Origin: JANXQG01 sp037147235
GTDB lineage: Bacteria; Planctomycetota; Planctomycetia; Pirellulales; Thermoguttaceae
NCBI GenBank assembly: GCA_037147235.1
Contig: JBAWVO010000013.1
Coordinates: forward strand, 1-43,788
Direction of reading: 5' to 3'
DNA length: 43,788 bases
Numbering within the stretch: position 1 is the stretch's first letter; each line of letters opens with the position of its first letter. This document shows, one piece after another, positions 39,837-43,788 of this stretch. The notes beneath the pieces are model-generated. The model had not been told where the DNA came from and ran no database searches. It saw nothing but the letters and a program-made list of their open reading frames with translations. Made by a program: the position numbers and the translations under genes.

Positions 39837-40014
39837 GAAAGGCCGTCACGGAACGATCGATAACCGGCCGCCAGAATCCGTACTTGGCCTGATAACGCTC
39901 GTCATAGACATGCTGGAAGGTCGGGAAATGCTGATCCATCAATCGCCACAGCGCGGATGCCCGCGGATCGCGTGGGCGGTAGAGGGCCAGCGGCTCGACG
40001 CACGGCAGCGACAT
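39770..40014 (-). pseudogene. IS91-like transposase remnant, N-terminal part
   Basis: An open frame with YRPRDPRASALWRLMDQHF and RYQAKYGFWRPVIDRSVTAF ending GDLH, then an in-frame TAG, then GFARFRCPDCQYE in the same frame. This is the N-terminus and first zinc finger of Y2-type (IS91-family) transposases. Reading ends at about 39770 where Gfo/Idh/MocA coding sequence begins on the other strand. It has a nonsense codon and is truncated, so not functional. Confidence 0.75.
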
Positions 40015-40029
40015 GACAGGAAAGGCACC

Positions 40030-40063
40030 GGTCCAGTGATGGTATGCGCACTGTCACTGGACC
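40030..40063. repeat. 10-bp inverted repeat near the IS91-like remnant
   Basis: GGTCCAGTGA (40030-40039) and TCACTGGACC (40054-40063) with a 14-bp spacer. IS91-family ends contain hairpins rather than long terminal repeats, so this may be an element end. Confidence 0.6.
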
Positions 40064-40204
40064 ATAAGTACACTTCTTGTCAAGTGGGGCGCAGCTTGGC
40101 GGCAAGGGACTCTTACTTAGCAGCTCCCCTGTTGACTGCACGGGAATTCGTCAGTATCTTGGAGTAATAGAGCGGTCATTGTTGTTACACAAAAGTCCTT
40201 GAGC

Positions 40205-40375
40205 GACCCCATCCAGCTTGCTGGATGGTGAAGAAGGTTACCTAGCTAGCCAAGGTCCGCGATGTAGCCAAACAACCTCCTTCACCATCCACCAAGGTGG
40301 ATGGGGTCGTGTTGGTCTTTGTTCTCCATTTTAGCCATTCAACCTTGTTCACCATCCGGCAAGCCGGATGGGGTC
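40205..40375. repeat. Family E: three palindromic units
   Basis: GACCCCATCCAGCTTGCTGG... (40205-40237), its inverse at 40276-40308, and another inverse-type copy at 40341-40375 (ACCATCCGGCAAGCCGGATG...). Each unit is itself a hairpin (CATCCxxCTTGxxGGATG), and the first two form a larger inverted pair. Confidence 0.9.
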
Positions 40376-40389
40376 CAAATGATGTGTGT

Positions 40390-40610
40390 AACAACGAGGG
40401 CGTGGCCCCAACCGATCCCAGTAGGCGGTGCTCGGGGCGTCGAGGGTTGCCACAGGCCGCAGTGCAGAAGAATCTTCTCGATCACCGCGCCTTGCGGCGG
40501 TTCGATGAAGGCAATCACTCTCATCTGGCCGTGACAAAGGACATTCTAGCGGGTCAATCTCATAAACCCGCTGGATGAGCATGGCCCAGGTCGGACTCGC
40601 GCGGCGGGGG
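40390..40610 (-). pseudogene. IS91-like transposase remnant, C-terminal part (frameshifted)
   Basis: One frame reads MLIQRVYEIDPLECPL (from 40582), and a shifted frame continues MRVIAFIEPPQGAVIEKILL. Together these match the 'VYEVDPL-CP-CGG-MRVIAFIE' end of IS91-type transposases, with a frameshift between them. It lies upstream of the N-terminal remnant on the same strand, so the two cannot be one simply interrupted gene. Confidence 0.7.
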
Positions 40611-40631
40611 GCTGGGGAGTGGTCGTTAACG

Positions 40632-40672
40632 CCCTCACCCCCGGCCCCTCTCCCGAGTACGGGCGAGGGGAG
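40632..40672. repeat. Family F palindrome
   Basis: CCCTCACCCCCGGCCCCTCT...GGGCGAGGGGAG; the related copy at 33930-33974 is in the opposite orientation and inside a coding sequence. Confidence 0.75.
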
Positions 40673-40722
40673 ATTGGTACGAACATCTCAGCAGGTTGCC
40701 GGCTCGAGTTCCTGCGACAGTT

Positions 40723-42561
40723 CTACGGAAGCAGGTATCGGAGCCGTTGCCGGTTGGACTCGACGTTCTTGGTGAATCGTTTCAGGACGGTGTCGAGGAG
40801 TTCCGGTGGCATCCGGCTCGGGCCGCAGTTGTCCTCCCAGCCGTTCGACAAGCCCTGTGGCAGGCCGTACTTCTCGGCGGCGATTTGGTTTTCCTTGGCG
40901 TGCCGCAACGGAGACCAGTTGCAGCTCCAGAGACAATTCCGGTAGTTGGCAAACATGCTCGGCCCCCACGCCCTCTCTTCCATCGCGCTGTCTTGCCATG
41001 TGCCGTTGGCAACCAGCGCGTAGCTGGTCTGTCCAATATCAGACGCAAGGAAGACCAAGTCGGGATTGTCTTTCCGATAGTTTTGCATCATCTGCGTCAA
41101 TTCTGATACCAGACTCATCATCGCGCGGTCCGTGTAGGAGGGCTGGTTCGCAGGGTAGGAAATGAAATTGGTTTTGATGTAGAAGGTCTCATCCCACACA
41201 AACCCGTCCACCTCCTTGCAGTATTCATCGAGCAACGCCTTCAGGTAACCGCGATACCAATCCCGCAACCCCGGCACGCTCGGATCCATCATCAACGGTT
41301 GCCCCAGCGAGTCCGGTCCCTTCCAGCCGGGAAAGGTCTTCCCGTTCTTACCCTTTAGCACATACTCCTTGCAAAACGCCGGTGCGCCCGAGTCGCTGTT
41401 CGTACCGTCGGAAAAGTACAGCAGCACGCGGAAGCCGAGATCCTTCGCAAACTTCAGCCGCCGGTGCATCTCCGCTAGACGCATTGGCACCTTGTGAGTT
41501 CCCGGGAAAGCCGTCCACTCGTTCAGCAACTTTCCCGTTTTGTGATCAAAGGCGTACTGCTGGAAGTAATCGTACCAACCATGCAAACACAGTGCCACGC
41601 GTCCCCGGTGTTGCGGCGGAATCCGGTCCGCCAGCACCTTGAGATCCTTGAACCAACCTTCGCCTTTCTGCGACAGGTAATCGTAGTAAACCAGATGAAT
41701 CCCTTGTGTCCACGGCGCGCCCGGCTCGATCTCCGGTATTGTCCGATAAAACGCCCGGCATGTTCCGTCCGCACCATTGCGATGAAACTCCAACGCCACC
41801 GTCCGCTCCTCGCGACGCACCGGCACCACGGCACCCGAATAGGTTGTTCGCACCGTGATGTGCGTACCGGCTGTTCGTGGCTGCGCTTGAATGAAGCTCC
41901 CGCAATACGGATCAGCCGCAACTGCCAGTTGCGGCACCGCCTCGCCAAAAATCAAACCCACTACCGGCATTCCCAGTGTCGAGCATTGAATCGGCCCTTT
42001 TGCGGCTTGGCCCAGTTCAAACTTCCCAGCACCGCCAACTTCGGGAGTCATTGGCCGGATCTTGAAGTAGCCGTCTCGTTCCGGCAGCCCCATCTGCCGG
42101 GCGGGTTCGCCCTCGACGTCGAAGCCGTACACCGTTTCGAGATTGGCCATCACCGGCTGGTCAAAGGTCACCGCCATCCGGCTAATCAACACATCTTCGC
42201 CAGCCCGTGCCGGCAGCGAAATCTTGACGGCGAGGGTGCCGCTGATGGCCAATCCGCGTTCCTTCAGGCCCAGCGCATACGCCAGCACCGCTTCACCGCC
42301 GCGAACAACGCGGTCTTTCAACTTCACGTTCAACGACAGCTTCGCCTGATCGTTTGGGTGCGTCAGCGACAACTGCGGTGCATTGATCCGAACCACGCGC
42401 CCGGCCGCCGATTCCCACACCAGTGCCCCGTCCTTCGTCGAGGTCAATTTCCCCTCACGTGCCGGGGCCGTGGCAGGTTGTGGTGCATCGGCGGCGTGCA
42501 GCGCGGCCCGCGGCGCAAACACCACGGCGGTGAGGAGGGCTATCAGGGTGATTCGCTTCAT
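40723..42561 (-). CDS. Secreted glycoside-hydrolase-like TIM-barrel protein
   Basis: Exported protein of about 612 residues. A signal peptide (MKRITLIALLTAVVFAPRAA then LHAADA) precedes an N-terminal beta-rich domain and a barrel with GRVALCLHGWYDYFQQYAFD, LGFRVLLYFSDGTNSDSG and VDGFVWDETFYIKTNF. The last could hold a catalytic acidic pair. I do not place it in a specific GH family; GH31/GH36-like barrels are the nearest in appearance. It follows a GH63-like gene on the same strand with a 75-bp gap and probably works on the same glycan. ATG at 42559-42561 is chosen for the signal peptide; the upstream extension is charged and lacks a ribosome site. Confidence 0.65.
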   Translation of the reverse strand: MKRITLIALLTAVVFAPRAALHAADAPQPATAPAREGKLTSTKDGALVWESAAGRVVRINAPQLSLTHPNDQAKLSLNVKLKDRVVRGGEAVLAYALGLKERGLAISGTLAVKISLPARAGEDVLISRMAVTFDQPVMANLETVYGFDVEGEPARQMGLPERDGYFKIRPMTPEVGGAGKFELGQAAKGPIQCSTLGMPVVGLIFGEAVPQLAVAADPYCGSFIQAQPRTAGTHITVRTTYSGAVVPVRREERTVALEFHRNGADGTCRAFYRTIPEIEPGAPWTQGIHLVYYDYLSQKGEGWFKDLKVLADRIPPQHRGRVALCLHGWYDYFQQYAFDHKTGKLLNEWTAFPGTHKVPMRLAEMHRRLKFAKDLGFRVLLYFSDGTNSDSGAPAFCKEYVLKGKNGKTFPGWKGPDSLGQPLMMDPSVPGLRDWYRGYLKALLDEYCKEVDGFVWDETFYIKTNFISYPANQPSYTDRAMMSLVSELTQMMQNYRKDNPDLVFLASDIGQTSYALVANGTWQDSAMEERAWGPSMFANYRNCLWSCNWSPLRHAKENQIAAEKYGLPQGLSNGWEDNCGPSRMPPELLDTVLKRFTKNVESNRQRLRYLLP

Positions 42562-42636
42562 GCAGGGATACTCTTTCGCACCAGGGGGTAACGGGAAACA
42601 TGGATCAGCGTCACCACGGTTGTGTTTATACATGGA

Positions 42637-43788
42637 TCAATTCCTTTCCGGGGGCAGCCGTACCGGCGCAAACTGCTTCCACTCTTTCTCGGCATGGCCG
42701 GCGCCATGATCCCGCAGGTAACGCTGAAAAATCAGAGGCAGGCAGCCTGCTGTGCCCATTAAAGAACCCCCCGCAACCACTCCGGAATGATGGTACAGTT
42801 CATTCGGTTGACGGGTATCCTTGATGGCGTTGAACACACCCTGATTGAATCTCTCTGCCAATTGTGCGGCTCGGTCCCATTCCTCATAGCGCAACAAACC
42901 ATCGAAAGCGTGAAAGACATCTATCGGCCAGACGTAGCCGTCGCCCCAGTGGCCTACTTTCGGGTTGAAACTTGGATCGTTGCGCGCAATCATCGGCAGC
43001 GGAATTGTGGTGAAGAATTGTTGCGGATCAAACATTGCCGCTACCAGAGCGTCCTTCTGGTGCTTATCGGGAATCCCTGCCCACAACAGCCAGAAGGCAA
43101 CATTTGACCGCTTCATCAGCTTCTTGCCGGTAGCACGGACTACCGGGTAGTAGAATTTCGTCTCTTCATCCCATAGGTTTTTGTTGGCCCAGTCACGCAC
43201 ACGATTATACTCAGCGGTATAATGGACAGCCTCCCTTTCCCGGCCAAGCTCGCCAGCCATGAAAGCTAGGTCTTCCGCCATGCGCGCCTGACATGCCACA
43301 ATGTCAGGCAAATAGACGCGGTTGGGACGACCGCCTATTTCCTGCGTGCGCGTGAGCGGGTTACAACTGTTTTCAAACTCTTTCGGCTTGGCTGGGTCAG
43401 TCGAGTTGTCCTTATACTCGCAGATGGCGCCCCACAGTGTCTGCGAGTCCGTGCCCACGGCGATGATCCCATCACCCGTCGGATTACGTTTAGCCAGCCA
43501 CCATTCATACCAGCGCCTGAGTCGCGGGTAGTATTCCTTAAGAAACTCGCGGTCGTGTGTGAAGACATAGTAATCGCGCAGGCAGGGTGAGATGTTCGGG
43601 ATTTGCGAGTTTCGCATCCAGTGTTCGTGGCTTGTATAAACGCACTGCGGCACGCGTCCATCTTCCGCCTGCTGGTCGAACAGAGTACGCATGGAATTGG
43701 CCCAGAGCGACGGCTCGATCCAGAGGGCATACCGGCAAGCCGGCTGGAAACAAACCCACACCGCGTCGGCGTTGTGCCACTCGGGCGC
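42637..43788 (-). CDS. GH63/trehalase-like alpha,alpha-barrel glycoside hydrolase (partial at window edge)
   Basis: Incomplete: the coding frame is open to the right edge (383 residues visible), with the N-terminus outside. The visible part has the (alpha/alpha)6 signatures of GH63/mannosylglycerate-hydrolase-like enzymes: EPSLWANSMRTLFDQQAEDG, NISPCLRDYYVFTHDREFL, RMAEDLAFMAGELG, YNRVRDWANKNLWDEETKFYY, and VGHWGDGYVWPIDVFHAFDGL. These families cleave alpha-linked glucose or mannose units. No signal peptide can be judged. It is likely in an operon with the following secreted TIM-barrel gene. Confidence 0.78.
   Translation of the reverse strand, partial: APEWHNADAVWVCFQPACRYALWIEPSLWANSMRTLFDQQAEDGRVPQCVYTSHEHWMRNSQIPNISPCLRDYYVFTHDREFLKEYYPRLRRWYEWWLAKRNPTGDGIIAVGTDSQTLWGAICEYKDNSTDPAKPKEFENSCNPLTRTQEIGGRPNRVYLPDIVACQARMAEDLAFMAGELGREREAVHYTAEYNRVRDWANKNLWDEETKFYYPVVRATGKKLMKRSNVAFWLLWAGIPDKHQKDALVAAMFDPQQFFTTIPLPMIARNDPSFNPKVGHWGDGYVWPIDVFHAFDGLLRYEEWDRAAQLAERFNQGVFNAIKDTRQPNELYHHSGVVAGGSLMGTAGCLPLIFQRYLRDHGAGHAEKEWKQFAPVRLPPERN

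Larger units (their letters stand above)
40015..40722. other. Repeat-rich region without intact genes
   Basis: Holds a 10-bp inverted repeat (40030-40039/40054-40063) just upstream of the transposase remnant start, three copies of a 30-bp palindrome (40205-40375), a second transposase remnant (40390-40610) and a family F palindrome (40632-40672). I see no intact gene. Confidence 0.7.

Noticed and set aside
41494..42591. 365-residue plus-strand open frame
   Set aside because: Antisense of the secreted TIM-barrel gene; Arg/His-rich shadow frame typical of high-GC DNA.

Overview
The window is ordinary bacterial chromosome at roughly 55-60% GC, most likely from a planctomycete (Planctomycetota, probably Pirellulales-like). 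This rests on a full rod/ring/hook flagellar block, large secreted glycoside hydrolases, a short lipoprotein whose cysteine-rich N-terminus I associate with this group, and a murB-ftsQ pair without the rest of the division cluster. The taxonomic call is inference; no rRNA gene is present.

Layout. 1-2030 is the right end of an integrated element: a tyrosine recombinase, phased direct repeats upstream of it, and a tRNA 3'-end fragment followed by a hairpin that looks like the original tRNA terminator (attR). 2085-9332 (minus strand) is a probable operon for secreted polysaccharide breakdown: transglutaminase-like protein, GH2 beta-galactosidase and GH106-like rhamnosidase. 9512-16000 is housekeeping: a YhaM-like OB/HD exonuclease, an LptF/LptG permease, rpsO, pnp with a structured leader, and a soluble histidine kinase. 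16266-18506 (minus) holds murB, ftsQ and a lone VapC-like PIN protein. 19122-20651 holds a repeat lipoprotein and an Rpn-type nuclease.

20988-32354 is the flagellar region: csrA divergent from flgF-flgG-flgA-flgH-flgI-flgJ-flgN-flgK-flgL, with a textbook sigma-54 promoter in front of flgF. FlgL is very large (about 1008 residues). 32561-43788 is accessory and metabolic: a small lipoprotein, a sugar-binding lipoprotein, xylulokinase, HicBA, an ADP-ribosylglycohydrolase coupled to a tiny GYF-like peptide, a Gfo/Idh/MocA oxidoreductase whose 3' end runs into a decayed IS91-like transposase, a repeat-rich non-coding stretch, and two more secreted carbohydrate-active proteins.

The most striking feature is a set of short palindromic repeat families (called A-F and H here) scattered through the window. 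They sit in nearly every gap of the flagellar operon. They are also found in frame inside at least three protein genes: in the signal-peptide regions of flgA and the GH106-like gene, and inside the mature parts of the GH106-like enzyme and the sugar-binding lipoprotein. The same roughly 100-bp element occurs in both orientations. This resembles the Rickettsia palindromic elements that add peptide segments to proteins, but the sequences here are ones I do not recognise.
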